Below are positions 1 through 10,837 of a stretch of 59,169 nt of DNA, one piece after another (positions within the stretch are counted from its first letter, which is position 1; the number at the start of each line of letters is the position of its first letter). The translations under genes and the position numbers were made by a program. Origin of the DNA: Pseudomonadota bacterium. GTDB lineage: Bacteria > Pseudomonadota > Gammaproteobacteria > Xanthomonadales > Xanthomonadaceae. The notes beneath the pieces were generated by a model that was not told the DNA's origin, ran no database searches, and saw only the letters and a program-made list of their open reading frames with translations. The stretch is from positions 1 to 59,169 of the forward strand of contig JAFEBV010000023.1 in the NCBI GenBank assembly GCA_018242485.1. The letters are read 5' to 3'.

Positions 1-197
1 ACTTCCTCCGCCTGCAGGCCCTTCTGGCCCTGCACGACCTTGAAGCTGACCTTCTGGCCTTCCTTGAGGCTCTTGAAGCCAGTGCCCTGGATGGCGCGGA
101 AGTGCACGAACACGTCCTCACCGTTATCGCGGGCGATGAAACCGAAACCCTTGGCATCGTTGAACCATTTCACGGTGCCCATCTGACGATCCGACAT
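1..197 (-). CDS. Cold-shock protein, CspA family (3' end cut by window edge)
   Basis: A small single-domain nucleic-acid-binding protein of the cold-shock (OB-fold) family, expected to act as an RNA chaperone in the cytoplasm. Reading leftward from the ATG at 195-197, the protein begins [20 protein letters not shown] and contains RNP1 (KGFGFI) and RNP2 (VFVHF), the two aromatic RNA-binding motifs of the family. About 65 codons are visible and the family usually has 67-70, so only a few residues are missing at the left edge. An SD-like AGGAGT sits a few bases upstream. The long upstream gap would suit the extended 5' leader typical of csp genes. Which paralogue it is cannot be told. Confidence 0.95.
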   Translation of the reverse strand, partial: MSDRQMGTVKWFNDAKGFGFIARDNGEDVFVHFRAIQGTGFKSLKEGQKVSFKVVQGQKGLQAEE

Positions 198-686
198 AAA
201 AACTCCTGATACTTGCGTTGATTGGCCGTCTCCGGCCGGTGGCACTGGTCATGCAAGGAGTACATCGAGGAAGACGATGGAGCGGATCGGTCGATCAGAC
301 ACACATCGGGTCACGATCTACAGTGACCTGCAACGCCAGCGCGCGAAGTGTAGTCGAAGACGGGCCGCAATGCGAGCGCCGTTTGCGCCCAAACCCGCGC
401 CGGAGCTGCTGCGGCGCAGCATCGGCAGTGCGGGCGCCGACAGCCGCTCCGCCCATCCGGAAGCGATCCGAATCGCCGTCTCCACGGCCATCGACCGAGC
501 GGCCCGGAACCACCGGCCATGCCGGAATTCGCCGGATCCACGAAATCCACGAAACCCACGTTCTGCCGGCGGTGCTGACGCAGATCATGGTATTTCCCAC
601 GTGCGCCGCGCACCGTGCGCACATGCACGCCATGCGGATCCAGTTCGGCTTCGCCCCGCTCCAGCCACTCTGAACGGAACGCGCAC
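198..686. other. Divergent intergenic region between csp and the TDT transporter gene
   Basis: About 490 bases with no credible gene; the open frames here look like high-GC noise. The left part should hold the csp leader and promoter. An interrupted palindrome, GGTCAC-N8-GTGACC, lies at 309-328 and could be an operator or a leader hairpin. I see no convincing -35/-10 pair for the transporter gene. Confidence 0.5.
309..328. promoter_or_regulatory. Interrupted palindrome GGTCAC-N8-GTGACC upstream of csp
   Basis: Two perfect 6-base arms separated by 8 bases lie about 110 bases upstream of the csp start. The site could be a dimeric regulator site or part of the transcribed csp leader. No regulator can be named. 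Confidence 0.25.
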
Positions 687-1769
687 ATGGCCGATCCCGA
701 CGCGAACCGCGCGCTACCCCGTCTGATCCACAACCTGCGCCATTCGCTGGAACGGATGTCGCCCGGCTATTTCAGCATGGTGATGGCGACCGGGATCATT
801 TCGCTGGCCGCGCACTTGATGGGCGTGCCGGCGCTGGCGATGGCGCTGTTCGCGCTCAACTGGGCGCTGTTCGCGATCATCGGCGCGCTCGCCCTGCTGC
901 GCCTGCGCTGGCATCCGCGGCGGGTCGTGGAGGATCTGTTCGATCACCTGCGCGCGCCGGGTTTCTTCACCTTCGTCGCCGCCTGCTCCATCCTCGGCAG
1001 CCAGTGTCTGCTGCTCGGCCACAGTCTGGCGCTGGCGGTGCTGCTCGGCGGCACCGGCCTGCTGGCGTGGATCGGTCTGACTTACACCATCTTCACCGTA
1101 CTCACGGTCAAGCAAAACAAGCCGGCGCTGGATCGGGGCATCAACGGCGGCTGGCTGCTCGCGGTGGTAGCCACGCAATCGATGGCGGTGATCGCGGCGC
1201 TGGTGTCGCAGGAGTTCGCCCAGCCGCTGCGGCTGGAACTGAACTTCTTCGCGCTGTCGATGTGGCTGTGGGGCGGCATGCTCTACATCTGGATGATGTC
1301 GCTGATCTTCTACCGCTACACCTTCTTCGATTTCTCGCCCGCCGACCTGTCGCCGCCGTACTGGATCAACATGGGCGCGATGGCGATTTCCACCCTCGCC
1401 GGCTCGCTGTTGATCCTCAATACCCCGCACGCACCCTTCCTGCATTCGATGCTGCCCTTCCTCAAGGGTTTCACCGTGTTCTACTGGGCCACCGGCACAT
1501 GGTGGATACCGATGCTGGCGATCCTCGCGGTGTGGCGGCATGGCGTGCGCCGCTTTCCGTTCCAGTACGATCCGATGTACTGGGGCGCGGTGTTCCCGGT
1601 GGGCATGTACGCGGTCGCCTCGCTGCGGATGATGCAGGCGATGGATCTGGGCTTCCTCGGCCTGCTGCCGCAGGTAATGTTCGGCGGCGCATTGCTGGCG
1701 TGGACGGCCCTGTTCGCCGGCCAGTTGCATGCGCTGCACCGGCACTGGAGCGACCCACCGCACGCATGA
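687..1769 (+). CDS. TDT/SLAC1-family membrane transporter (C4-dicarboxylate/tellurite-resistance type)
   Basis: A 360-residue, very hydrophobic integral membrane protein of the TehA/SLAC1/Mae1 (TDT) family, whose members move anions, C4-dicarboxylates or sulfite across the inner membrane. An N-terminal SPGYFSMVMATGIIS segment (about residues 25-39) is the typical entry to the first helix, and roughly ten membrane segments follow with conserved Gly/Phe/Trp positions. I chose the ATG at 687 because the frame upstream (from 615) does not look like protein; GGAAC precedes it as a weak SD. The substrate cannot be told from sequence. The VOC gene follows 12 bases downstream and may be co-transcribed. 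Confidence 0.85.
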   Translation: MADPDANRALPRLIHNLRHSLERMSPGYFSMVMATGIISLAAHLMGVPALAMALFALNWALFAIIGALALLRLRWHPRRVVEDLFDHLRAPGFFTFVAACSILGSQCLLLGHSLALAVLLGGTGLLAWIGLTYTIFTVLTVKQNKPALDRGINGGWLLAVVATQSMAVIAALVSQEFAQPLRLELNFFALSMWLWGGMLYIWMMSLIFYRYTFFDFSPADLSPPYWINMGAMAISTLAGSLLILNTPHAPFLHSMLPFLKGFTVFYWATGTWWIPMLAILAVWRHGVRRFPFQYDPMYWGAVFPVGMYAVASLRMMQAMDLGFLGLLPQVMFGGALLAWTALFAGQLHALHRHWSDPPHA

Positions 1770-1781
1770 GCGCAGCACTCG

Positions 1782-2240
1782 ATGGATGCAGGCATGAACG
1801 CACAGACCTATTTCATCCTCTACGTGGCCGACCAGCAGCGCAGCACGGAGTTCTACGCCGCGGTGTTGCAACGCGCGCCGCGCCTGCATGCGCCGGGCAT
1901 GAGCGAATTCGACCTGCCCGGCGGCGGCGTGCTCGGGCTGATGCCCGAAACCGGGATCCGTCGCCTGCTCGGCGCGGCACTGCCCGACCCTGCCGGCGCC
2001 CACGGCATTCCGCGCGCCGAGGTGTACCTGCTGGGCGACGATCCGGCAGCGATGCATGCGCGTGCATTGGCCGCCGGTGCCCGCGAACTGAGCGCCTTGT
2101 TGCCGCGAAACTGGGGGCATGAAGTGGCCTACGCCCTCGACCCGGATGGACATGTGCTGGCCTGCGCCGGGGATGCGGGTTCGACCGCAGCTCCTGCGCC
2201 ATCGTCAGGACACCCCACGACCCGCGCCGATGGTTGCTGA
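1782..2240 (+). CDS. VOC (glyoxalase/bleomycin-resistance) family protein
   Basis: A 152-residue protein with a vicinal-oxygen-chelate fold. It opens with a beta-strand typical of the family (YFILYVADQQRSTEFYAAVL) and ends its domain with DPDGHVLACA, the usual closing strand carrying a metal-ligand-type region. The last 25 or so residues are Ala/Pro-rich and look like unstructured read-through. An in-frame ATG at 1794 (MNAQTYF) gives a more usual N-terminus than the one at 1782. It could be a lyase, dioxygenase-like enzyme or binding protein; the family is too broad to name a substrate. It sits 12 bases after the transporter gene and converges with the flavoprotein gene. Confidence 0.8.
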   Translation: MDAGMNAQTYFILYVADQQRSTEFYAAVLQRAPRLHAPGMSEFDLPGGGVLGLMPETGIRRLLGAALPDPAGAHGIPRAEVYLLGDDPAAMHARALAAGARELSALLPRNWGHEVAYALDPDGHVLACAGDAGSTAAPAPSSGHPTTRADGC

Positions 2241-2306
2241 AAGCATGGAGCACGACCCCGAGCGCGCCGGACTACGTCATGGATTGAATGACGATGGCGC
2301 AGTACT

Positions 2307-3551
2307 TCAGATCGACTGTCGCAGCAGACGCGGACGCAGGATCTGCGCACCCAAGCGCAGGTGCGCGAGCAGGCTGGTCGGGCGCGGGGATTCGTCGAGC
2401 AAACCCGCTGCGAGCGCGCGGCGAAGCGGCGGCAAACGTCGCCCCGCCTCGATCATCGCGTGCCGCAACGGCTGCATGAGCGGCCGCGCGCTTGCGAATA
2501 CTTCCACCACGGCCCGCGTGCCGAGGAACAACGGCAGGCTGCCGAGGCGGTGACGGCGTTGATATCGCGCCAACAGCGCCGGGTCGGCCGGATCCCTGGA
2601 TCGTGCGTGGGCCTCGCCCACCGCCTGCGCCAGATGTTCCACGCTCGCCAAGCCCAGATTGAACCCGTGCGCGGTGACCGGATGCATGCCGACGGCGGCA
2701 TCGCCGGCGAGAGCGAAGCGATGGCCGACGAAGCGCTGCGCCCAGGTCGCCACCAGCGGATACACATGCACGGTGCTGGCCAGTTCCATGGCGCCGAGGC
2801 GGTGCTCGAAGCGCGTTTCGATTTCCCGTGCGAACGCATCGGCAGGCGCTTCGCGCAAGCGCTGGGCTTGCGTGGCGGGCACGGTGAGCACGATCGACGC
2901 GAGGTGTTCTCGCAACGGCAGCACGGCGCGCGTCTGCTCGCGACCGAACCATTCCCATGCGTCGCCATGATGCGGCTCGGTGTGGCGCATGCGGCACACC
3001 AGCATGGCGCGGCCGAAATCATGCATGCGTGCCGGAATGCCCATGGCGCGCCGGGTTTCGGAAAACCGGCTGTCGGCGGCGATCAGCAAGGGCGCGCGCA
3101 GCAACTCACCGTCCGCGAGGCGGATCCATGCGTGATCGTCGTTGCTGCCGGCCGCTTCGACCTTCGCATCGGTGCGCACGCGGATGCCCGGATCGGCGGC
3201 GACCGCTTGCCATGCCGCGGCGCGAATCAGGTGATTCGACACCAGCGCGCCGAGACGATCCTGCGCAAAATCGACGGCATCGACCTTGAATTCGTCGGCA
3301 CCATCCATGATGCGGGCGCGCCGCAACGGGGCGATTTCATCCGTCGGCAGGTGCGTCCACACATCCAGTGCGCGCAGCATCCGCATGGATGCATGCGTGA
3401 GCGCGATCTCGCGGCCATCGAACGCCGGCTGCGCCAGCGCATCGCGCGACTGGCGCTCGACGACTTCCACGTTCAGCCCGCGCTGTGCCAGCGCACGAGC
3501 CAGACACAGGCCGGCAGGGCCGGCACCGACGATGATGACGTGCGCATCCAT
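2307..3551 (-). CDS. ubiM: FAD-dependent UbiH/UbiF/COQ6-family hydroxylase, probably UbiM-type
   Basis: A 414-residue flavoprotein mono-oxygenase. The FAD ADP-binding motif GAGPAG is at residues 9-14, and the second FAD motif is GDAAVGMHPVTAHGFNLGL from residue 283. That second motif matches the UbiH/UbiF/COQ6 group that hydroxylates the ubiquinone ring at the membrane. The HPVTAHGFN variant is what I associate with the UbiM subgroup, a 5-demethoxyubiquinol hydroxylase, but this subfamily call rests on memory of the motif. I chose the ATG at 3551 over one ten codons upstream because GAGGAGC lies just before it and the FAD motif then falls at the usual distance from the start. It lies on the same strand as fabA and fabB, 85 bases downstream of fabB. 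Confidence 0.7.
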   Translation of the reverse strand: MDAHVIIVGAGPAGLCLARALAQRGLNVEVVERQSRDALAQPAFDGREIALTHASMRMLRALDVWTHLPTDEIAPLRRARIMDGADEFKVDAVDFAQDRLGALVSNHLIRAAAWQAVAADPGIRVRTDAKVEAAGSNDDHAWIRLADGELLRAPLLIAADSRFSETRRAMGIPARMHDFGRAMLVCRMRHTEPHHGDAWEWFGREQTRAVLPLREHLASIVLTVPATQAQRLREAPADAFAREIETRFEHRLGAMELASTVHVYPLVATWAQRFVGHRFALAGDAAVGMHPVTAHGFNLGLASVEHLAQAVGEAHARSRDPADPALLARYQRRHRLGSLPLFLGTRAVVEVFASARPLMQPLRHAMIEAGRRLPPLRRALAAGLLDESPRPTSLLAHLRLGAQILRPRLLRQSI

Positions 3552-3635
3552 GGGCAGCTCCTCGTTTCCGGAAAGCCGCACGGTAGGCCAGTCAGGACGC
3601 GAAGCCCATGATCTGGGTCAATCCGGGCCGATGCG

Positions 3636-4844
3636 CTACACCCGCGCGAACACCAGACTGCCGTTGGTACCGCCGAAGCCGAAACTGTTCGACATCACCG
3701 TGCGCAAGGAAGCCTCGCGGCTGGCGCGCACGACCGGGAAACCCTGCGCGCGTTCGTCGAGGTTTTCGATGTGCGCCGAGCCGGCGATAAAGCCCTCTTT
3801 GAGCATCAGCAGGCTGTAGATCGCCTCGTGCACGCTGGCTGCGCCCAGCGAGTGCCCGGTCAGGGCCTTGGTCGAGGACAGCGGCGGCACGTCGGCACCG
3901 AAGGCCTCGCGCACGGCGTTCAATTCCACGATGTCGCCCAGCGGGGTGGCGGTGCCGTGGGTGTTGAGGTAATCCACCGGCGCAGTGAGCCCTGCCATCG
4001 CCATGCGCATGCAGCGCACCGCGCCTTCGCCGGAAGGCGCGACCATGTCGCCGCCGTCGGAGGTGACGCCGTAACCGACCAGTTCGGCGTGGATGCGCGC
4101 GCCGCGCGCGCGGGCGTGCTCGTAGTCCTCCAGCACCAGCATGCCGCCGCCGCCGGCGATGACAAAGCCGTCGCGGCTGGCGTCGTAGGGGCGCGAGGCC
4201 GTGGCCGGGGTGTCGTTGTGGCCGGTGGAGAGCGCACCCATCGCATCGAACTGCGCGGTCATGCCCCAATGCAGTTCCTCGCCGCCGCCAGCGAACACCA
4301 CATCCTGCGCGCCGTGGCGGATCAGGTCGGCGGCCGCGCCGATGCAGTGCGCGGAGGTCGCGCAGGCGGCGGCGATGGAATAGCTCAGGCCGAGGATGCC
4401 GAACGCGGTGGCCAGCGTCGCCGAGACCGTCGAGCACATCGTGCGCGGCACCATGCATGGGCCGACCTTGCGGATGCCCTTGTTGCGCAACTGGTCGCCG
4501 GTCTCGATCTGCCACTGCGCCGAGCCGCCGCCGGAGCCGGCGATCACGCCGATGCGCGGATGGCGGATCGATTCCAGCGCCAGCCCCGCATCGGCGATCG
4601 CATCGCGCATCGCCACATAGGCATACGCGGCCGCATCGCCCATGAAGCGCTTCAGGCGGCGATCGATCAAGGCATCCAGATCGATCTGCGGCAGACCGGC
4701 AACGTGGCTGCGCAGGCCGCGCTGCACCTGTTCGGGCATGTGGCGGATGCCGCTGATGCCATCGCGCAGGGCGGTGGAGACGGATTGTGCGGCTTGCCCG
4801 AGGCAGGACACGATGCCCATGCCGGTAACGACGACGCGGCGCAT
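3636..4844 (-). CDS. fabB: 3-oxoacyl-[acyl-carrier-protein] synthase I
   Basis: A 402-residue condensing enzyme of type II fatty-acid synthesis that extends acyl-ACP with malonyl-ACP and is needed for the unsaturated branch. The catalytic triad is visible: Cys161 in AAACATSAH, His296 in [11 protein letters not shown] and His331 in GHSLGAAS, with Lys326 nearby. FabB rather than FabF is chosen because fabA lies immediately upstream, as in classical fabAB operons. The fabA stop and fabB start overlap as TAATG, which implies translational coupling. Length matches E. coli FabB (406). Confidence 0.95.
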   Translation of the reverse strand: MRRVVVTGMGIVSCLGQAAQSVSTALRDGISGIRHMPEQVQRGLRSHVAGLPQIDLDALIDRRLKRFMGDAAAYAYVAMRDAIADAGLALESIRHPRIGVIAGSGGGSAQWQIETGDQLRNKGIRKVGPCMVPRTMCSTVSATLATAFGILGLSYSIAAACATSAHCIGAAADLIRHGAQDVVFAGGGEELHWGMTAQFDAMGALSTGHNDTPATASRPYDASRDGFVIAGGGGMLVLEDYEHARARGARIHAELVGYGVTSDGGDMVAPSGEGAVRCMRMAMAGLTAPVDYLNTHGTATPLGDIVELNAVREAFGADVPPLSSTKALTGHSLGAASVHEAIYSLLMLKEGFIAGSAHIENLDERAQGFPVVRASREASLRTVMSNSFGFGGTNGSLVFARV

Positions 4845-5371
4845 TACATCCCCTCCGTGCTGCGGAACAGGCCCACGCGCAGATCCTTCGCGACATAGAT
4901 CTCGCGGTCATCGACGAAGGTGCGGCCATCGGCGATCACCAGCGCCAGCCGCCCGCGCACCACCCGCCGCACGTCGATCACGTAGCGCACGCGTTTCGCG
5001 CTCGGCAGCACCTGCCCGGTGAACTTCACCTCGCCCACGCCCAGCGCGCGCCCGCGCCCGGGCTCGCCCAGCCACGGCAGGAAGAAGCCGGTGAGCTGCC
5101 ACATCGCGTCCAGCCCGAGGCAGCCTGGCATCACCGGGTCGCCTTCGAAATGGCAGCCGAAAAACCACAGATCCGGGCGGATGTCGAGTTCGGCTTCGAG
5201 GCAGCCCTTGCCATGCGTGCCGCCGTGCTCTTCGACGCGGGTGATGCGGTCGAACATCAGCATCGGTGGCGACGGCAGGCGCGCGTTGTCGGCGCCGAAC
5301 AACTGCCCGCGCGCACAGGCCAGCAACTGCTCGTGGTCGAGCGAAACAGGTCGGTTCATGGAATCGGCCAT
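4844..5371 (-). CDS. fabA: 3-hydroxydecanoyl-ACP dehydratase/isomerase
   Basis: About 175 residues, against 172 in E. coli. FabA dehydrates 3-hydroxyacyl-ACP and isomerises trans-2- to cis-3-decenoyl-ACP, the branch point to unsaturated fatty acids. The catalytic pair is visible: His74 in [13 protein letters not shown] and Asp88 in GLDAMWQ. The start is uncertain: ATG at 5371 (MADSMNRP) and ATG at 5359 (MNRP) both give family-like lengths and neither has a clear SD. The gene overlaps fabB as TAATG. In related bacteria this pair is controlled by FabR/FadR-like regulators; I see no recognisable operator here. Confidence 0.95.
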   Translation of the reverse strand: MADSMNRPVSLDHEQLLACARGQLFGADNARLPSPPMLMFDRITRVEEHGGTHGKGCLEAELDIRPDLWFFGCHFEGDPVMPGCLGLDAMWQLTGFFLPWLGEPGRGRALGVGEVKFTGQVLPSAKRVRYVIDVRRVVRGRLALVIADGRTFVDDREIYVAKDLRVGLFRSTEGM

Positions 5372-5421
5372 TGCGGCCGGTTGGGAGCGGAGTGTGATGG
5401 AACGCGGTTTCGGAGCTGGCG

Positions 5422-6888
5422 TCAAGCACCGCCGGCGATCCGCAAGGCTACGGTTTGCGGAATGTCGTCCTCGCGCCAGTGCGCGCCGAGGCTGCCGACA
5501 CGATCGCGAGCGGCCGCCAGCAGCGCCATCGCCAACGTGGATTGCCAGCCCTCGTCGAGTCCGTCGCGGCATTCCTGCAAGGCTTCGTGCAGATGCGCAC
5601 CCGTGCGCACCGGACCTGCGGCATTCCAGAGCAACTGGCGCAGACGTCCGCATGCTGCGTCGGGCAGGGATGATCCGCGTTCGACCCAGCGCGCCGTACC
5701 CTGTGCCGCCGGCACCTCGCGCATCGCCAGCGCGGCGCCAAGGCGGCGGCCGCAGGCCACGCCTTCCAGCAGCGAGTTACTGGCCAGCCGGTTGGCACCA
5801 TGCACGCCGTTGCAGGCGACCTCGCCGACTGCGTACAGGCCGGGAACGGACGTATTGCCGTGCAGATCCACCGCCAGCCCGCCCATGTGGAAATGCGCGG
5901 CCGGGGTGACCGGGATGGGCTGCTGCCGTGGATCGATGCCCTGCGCAAGACAGGCGGCGAGCACGGTGGGAAAGCGTTGCGACCATTCGCCGGAAACCTC
6001 GCGCGCATCCAGCAACACCTGCCGCCCCTCGCGTTGCACCCGCCACACCGCGCGGCTGACGATATCGCGCGGGGCGAGATCGCCGCGGGCATCGATGCCA
6101 TCCATGAGGTAGCGTCCCTGCGCATCGAGCAGGCGTGCGCCGGCACCACGCAAGGCCTCGGTGACCAGCGGCAGGCAGTGCGCGTCGGGCACGTCCAGCG
6201 CGGTGGGATGGAACTGCACGAATTCCAGATCGCGCGTGCGTGCGCCGGCTGCCATCCCCAGCGCCAAGCCTGCACCATCGGTGCCGGGCGGATTGCTGGT
6301 GCGCGCGAACAGCGCGCCGATGCCGCCGGTAGCCAGCACCACCGCGCGCGCGGCGATTTCGCAGGCGGTGCCGCTGGCATCGCGCACGCGCACCCCGCGC
6401 ACGCCATCGCCACGCAGCAGCAGCGCATCCACATCCACCCCATCGCAGCAGCGCACATGCGCGCTGGCCTGCGCGCGCCAGCGCAGCGCCTGCATCAGCC
6501 GCGCCCCGGTGGCATCGCCGCCGGCATGCACGATGCGCGCAACGCCATGTCCGCCCTCGCGGCCGAGTTGCAGGTTGCCATCGGCGTCGCGATCGAAGGC
6601 CACGCCCTGCCGTTCCAGCCAGCCGATCGTGGCCGGGGCCTGCGCGCACAGCCAGTTCACCACCGCCGCATCGTTGTGGAAGGCCCCGGCGACGCGGGTG
6701 TCGTGGGCATGCGCGCGCGGTGCGTCGCCGCTGCCGACCGCAGCGGCGATGCCGCCCTGCGCCATCGCACTGGCGGGCCGGTGCTGCCCGCTGCCGCGAT
6801 TGAGCAGCAGCACCGGCGCCGGTGCCGCGGCGAGCGCAGTCGTCAACCCGGCGATGCCGGCACCGACGATGACGATGGGCTCGTCCAT
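5422..6888 (-). CDS. nadB: L-aspartate oxidase
   Basis: A 488-residue flavoprotein that oxidises L-aspartate to iminoaspartate, the first step of de novo NAD synthesis. The FAD motif GAGIAG lies at residues 9-14, followed by the succinate-dehydrogenase-type [12 protein letters not shown] loop, the HPTA segment and the [15 protein letters not shown]-terminal flavin contact. It is about 45 residues shorter than the E. coli enzyme (540), mostly through a compact C-terminal helical domain. It starts inside the nadA stop (TGATG overlap), so the two enzymes are translationally coupled; their product is unstable, which favours co-production. Confidence 0.95.
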   Translation of the reverse strand: MDEPIVIVGAGIAGLTTALAAAPAPVLLLNRGSGQHRPASAMAQGGIAAAVGSGDAPRAHAHDTRVAGAFHNDAAVVNWLCAQAPATIGWLERQGVAFDRDADGNLQLGREGGHGVARIVHAGGDATGARLMQALRWRAQASAHVRCCDGVDVDALLLRGDGVRGVRVRDASGTACEIAARAVVLATGGIGALFARTSNPPGTDGAGLALGMAAGARTRDLEFVQFHPTALDVPDAHCLPLVTEALRGAGARLLDAQGRYLMDGIDARGDLAPRDIVSRAVWRVQREGRQVLLDAREVSGEWSQRFPTVLAACLAQGIDPRQQPIPVTPAAHFHMGGLAVDLHGNTSVPGLYAVGEVACNGVHGANRLASNSLLEGVACGRRLGAALAMREVPAAQGTARWVERGSSLPDAACGRLRQLLWNAAGPVRTGAHLHEALQECRDGLDEGWQSTLAMALLAAARDRVGSLGAHWREDDIPQTVALRIAGGA

Positions 6889-7931
6889 CACACCGTCTCG
6901 CGCCGGCCAACCGCGAGCATGCGCTGCAGCGCGCGTTTCGCCTTGCGCGCGATCTCCGGCGGCACCTCCACCGCATGCTGGCGGTGCAGCAGCGCGGCGT
7001 GGATCTTCGGCAGGGTGATCTTCTGCATGTGCGGGCACAGGTTGCAGGGCTTGATGAAGGAGGTTTCCGGGAAGCGCACGCGCAGGTTGTCGGCCATCGA
7101 GCACTCGGTGATCAACGCCACCCGCGGCGGACGTTCGCGATCGAGCCAGTTCGTCATCGCGCTGGTGGAACCGACGAAATCGGCCTCGGCCAGCACCTCC
7201 GGCGGGCACTCGGGGTGCGCCAGCAGCTTGGCGTCGAAGCGTTCGCGCGCGTGCCGCGCCTGCGCGGCGGTGAACTTCTCGTGCACCTCGCAGCGACCGT
7301 GCCAGAGGATGATCTCCACCTGCGTGTGCTTGGCCACGTGCGCGCCCAGATACGCATCGGGCAGGAAGATCACCCGCTCGCTGCCCATCGCCTCGACCAC
7401 CTGCACGGCATTGGCCGAGGTGCAGCAGGCATCCGACACCGCCTTCACCGCCGCCGAGGTGTTGACGTAGCTCACCACCGGCACGCCCGGATGTTGCCGG
7501 CGCAGTTCGAGCACATCGGAAGCGGTGATCGAGGACGCCAGCGAACAGCCGGCCTCGGGATCGGGGATCAGCACGGTCTTGTGCGGGGCGAGGATCTTCG
7601 CACTCTCGGCCATGAAGTGGACGCCGCACAGCACGATCAGGTCGGATTCGCAGGTGGCGGCGGCCTGCGCCAGCGCCAGCGAATCGCCGGTGATGTCGGC
7701 CACGCCGTGGAAGATTTCCGGCGTCTGGTAGCTGTGCGCGAGGATCACCGCGCCGCGCTGCCGCTTGAGCTTGAGGATGGCGTCGATCCACGGCAGTTGC
7801 ACCTGCCATTCGATGCAGGGCATCAGCGGGTTCAGGCGCTCGCCGAGCGGCGCGTACTCGGTGAGCAGCTCATCGCGCCATTGCGGGTGCGCAAGTGCGG
7901 CGGCGATCTCGGGGGTATCGGACGGGATCAT
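6888..7931 (-). CDS. nadA: Quinolinate synthase
   Basis: A 347-residue [4Fe-4S] enzyme that condenses iminoaspartate from NadB with dihydroxyacetone phosphate to give quinolinate. The cluster ligands expected for the family are visible: Cys102 in VLCGVHFMAES, Cys214 in HGRCEVHEKF and Cys296 or Cys299 in KPCNLCPHM. The substrate-loop segments AHSYQTPEI and GDSLALAQ are also present. The ATG at 7931 gives the usual length; longer in-frame extensions do not look like protein. It is the first gene of the nadA-nadB pair; nadC is not in the window. Confidence 0.95.
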   Translation of the reverse strand: MIPSDTPEIAAALAHPQWRDELLTEYAPLGERLNPLMPCIEWQVQLPWIDAILKLKRQRGAVILAHSYQTPEIFHGVADITGDSLALAQAAATCESDLIVLCGVHFMAESAKILAPHKTVLIPDPEAGCSLASSITASDVLELRRQHPGVPVVSYVNTSAAVKAVSDACCTSANAVQVVEAMGSERVIFLPDAYLGAHVAKHTQVEIILWHGRCEVHEKFTAAQARHARERFDAKLLAHPECPPEVLAEADFVGSTSAMTNWLDRERPPRVALITECSMADNLRVRFPETSFIKPCNLCPHMQKITLPKIHAALLHRQHAVEVPPEIARKAKRALQRMLAVGRRETV

Positions 7932-8110
7932 GGCGCGGTCTGGACCAAGGTGTGCCTGCCCGGCAACGAGCCGACGCTGTAGCGGACGCGATCGCGGCGC
8001 GGCTGGACATGCATGGATATCCGAATGTGCGAGGGATGTGCGGCCGCCCATGCTAGACGGCAGATGCCGACGCGCATTGACCGGCGTCAAGCGCCGGAAT
8101 CAAACCGGAT

Positions 8111-9991
<1,881 letters not shown>

Positions 9992-10053
9992 CGGGCTGCG
10001 AAATCGCGATTACATGCCGGTACGGCGAGCGGGTGCAATCTTCCCTCACCCGC

Positions 10054-10092
10054 CGCACCTGCGGTGCGTCGGCCTCTCCCGGAGGGAGAGGC
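10054..10092. repeat. REP-like intergenic element with two hairpins
   Basis: A 6-bp stem at 10054-10068 (CGCACC/GGTGCG) is followed by a perfect 9-bp stem with a 3-base loop at 10072-10092 (GCCTCTCCC/GGGAGAGGC). A CCCTCACCC box lies just upstream, at about 10043-10051. The same CCCTCACCC and GGGAGAGG boxes recur between sufC and sufD. There is no T-run after the stem on either strand, so a simple intrinsic terminator is unlikely. It lies between slyD and uup. Confidence 0.6.
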
Positions 10093-10132
10093 AAGCAATG
10101 TCGTCCCGCCGAAAGGAAACCAAATCATCCGC

Positions 10133-10615
10133 TCAGTGATGATGCCCACCTGCGCCATGCACATGGCCGTGCGCGAGTTCCTCGGCGGTCGCTTCGCGCA
10201 CCTGCGCAATCTCGATGGCGAAGTGCAGCGGCACGCCAGCCAGCGGGTGATTGCCGTCCACGGTGACGTGTTCGGCATCCACCGCAGCCACGGTCACCAG
10301 CATCGGCCCGTGCCCGCCCTGTGCCTGGAACTGCATGCCAGGCTCGATCACGTCCACGCCCTGAAACGCGGCGCGCGGCACTGCCTGCACCAGCCCCTGA
10401 TCGCGCACGCCATAACCCTGCTCGGGTGAGACGGTCACGTCGAAACGCTCACCGGCACCACGCCCCTCCATCGCTTGCTCCAGCCCGGGCACGATGTTGC
10501 CGGCTCCATGCAGGTAAGCCAAGGGCTCGCCCGCCGGAGAGGCATCGATCACCTCGCCGGCCGGATTGGTGAGGGTGTAGTGGAACAAGGCAACGGTACG
10601 ATCGGCGATCTGCAT
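10133..10615 (-). CDS. slyD: FKBP-type peptidyl-prolyl cis-trans isomerase, SlyD type
   Basis: A 160-residue proline isomerase and chaperone. An FKBP domain split by an insert-in-flap domain is typical of SlyD: FHYTLTNPAGEVIDAS at the start, AYLHGAGNIVPGLEQAM for the active-site helix, and NHPLAGVPLHFAIEI closing the FKBP part. The tail is short and His-rich (HGHVHGAGGHHH), a reduced form of the nickel-binding tail that serves hydrogenase maturation in E. coli. The ATG at 10615 is chosen because the domain begins at once and a GAGG lies upstream; the frame further upstream is noise. Confidence 0.92.
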   Translation of the reverse strand: MQIADRTVALFHYTLTNPAGEVIDASPAGEPLAYLHGAGNIVPGLEQAMEGRGAGERFDVTVSPEQGYGVRDQGLVQAVPRAAFQGVDVIEPGMQFQAQGGHGPMLVTVAAVDAEHVTVDGNHPLAGVPLHFAIEIAQVREATAEELAHGHVHGAGGHHH

Positions 10616-10837
10616 GGGAAGCCTCGGAGGGAAACGGAACCGCGAGGCGATAAGCGCCGACGCGGGCACGCCGCGCGCAGCGCGCCCGGGAGCTGCGTAT
10701 TGTAACGGCCTGCAGCGCAGGTTGCTCGATGCCATGCGCGACGCATCCCGGATGCGGCGCGTGACGAATGGGCCCACGGCACTGGCAGCGAACGACACGC
10801 CGATGATGCCCGCGTCAGCCTCACGGGCCGACAGGTT

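Noticed and set aside
714..2153. A 479-codon minus-strand frame opposite the TDT transporter and VOC genes
   Set aside because: Composition is Arg/Gln/His-rich with no domain; the plus-strand genes have clear family motifs.
5422..7809. A 795-codon frame suggesting a NadA-NadB fusion
   Set aside because: NadA is in another frame; the NadB protein begins at 6888 with a TGATG overlap. There are two separate proteins.
10072..10092. Intrinsic terminator for slyD
   Set aside because: The stem is perfect, but there is no T-run on either side and the sequence family recurs elsewhere; a REP-like repeat is the better reading.
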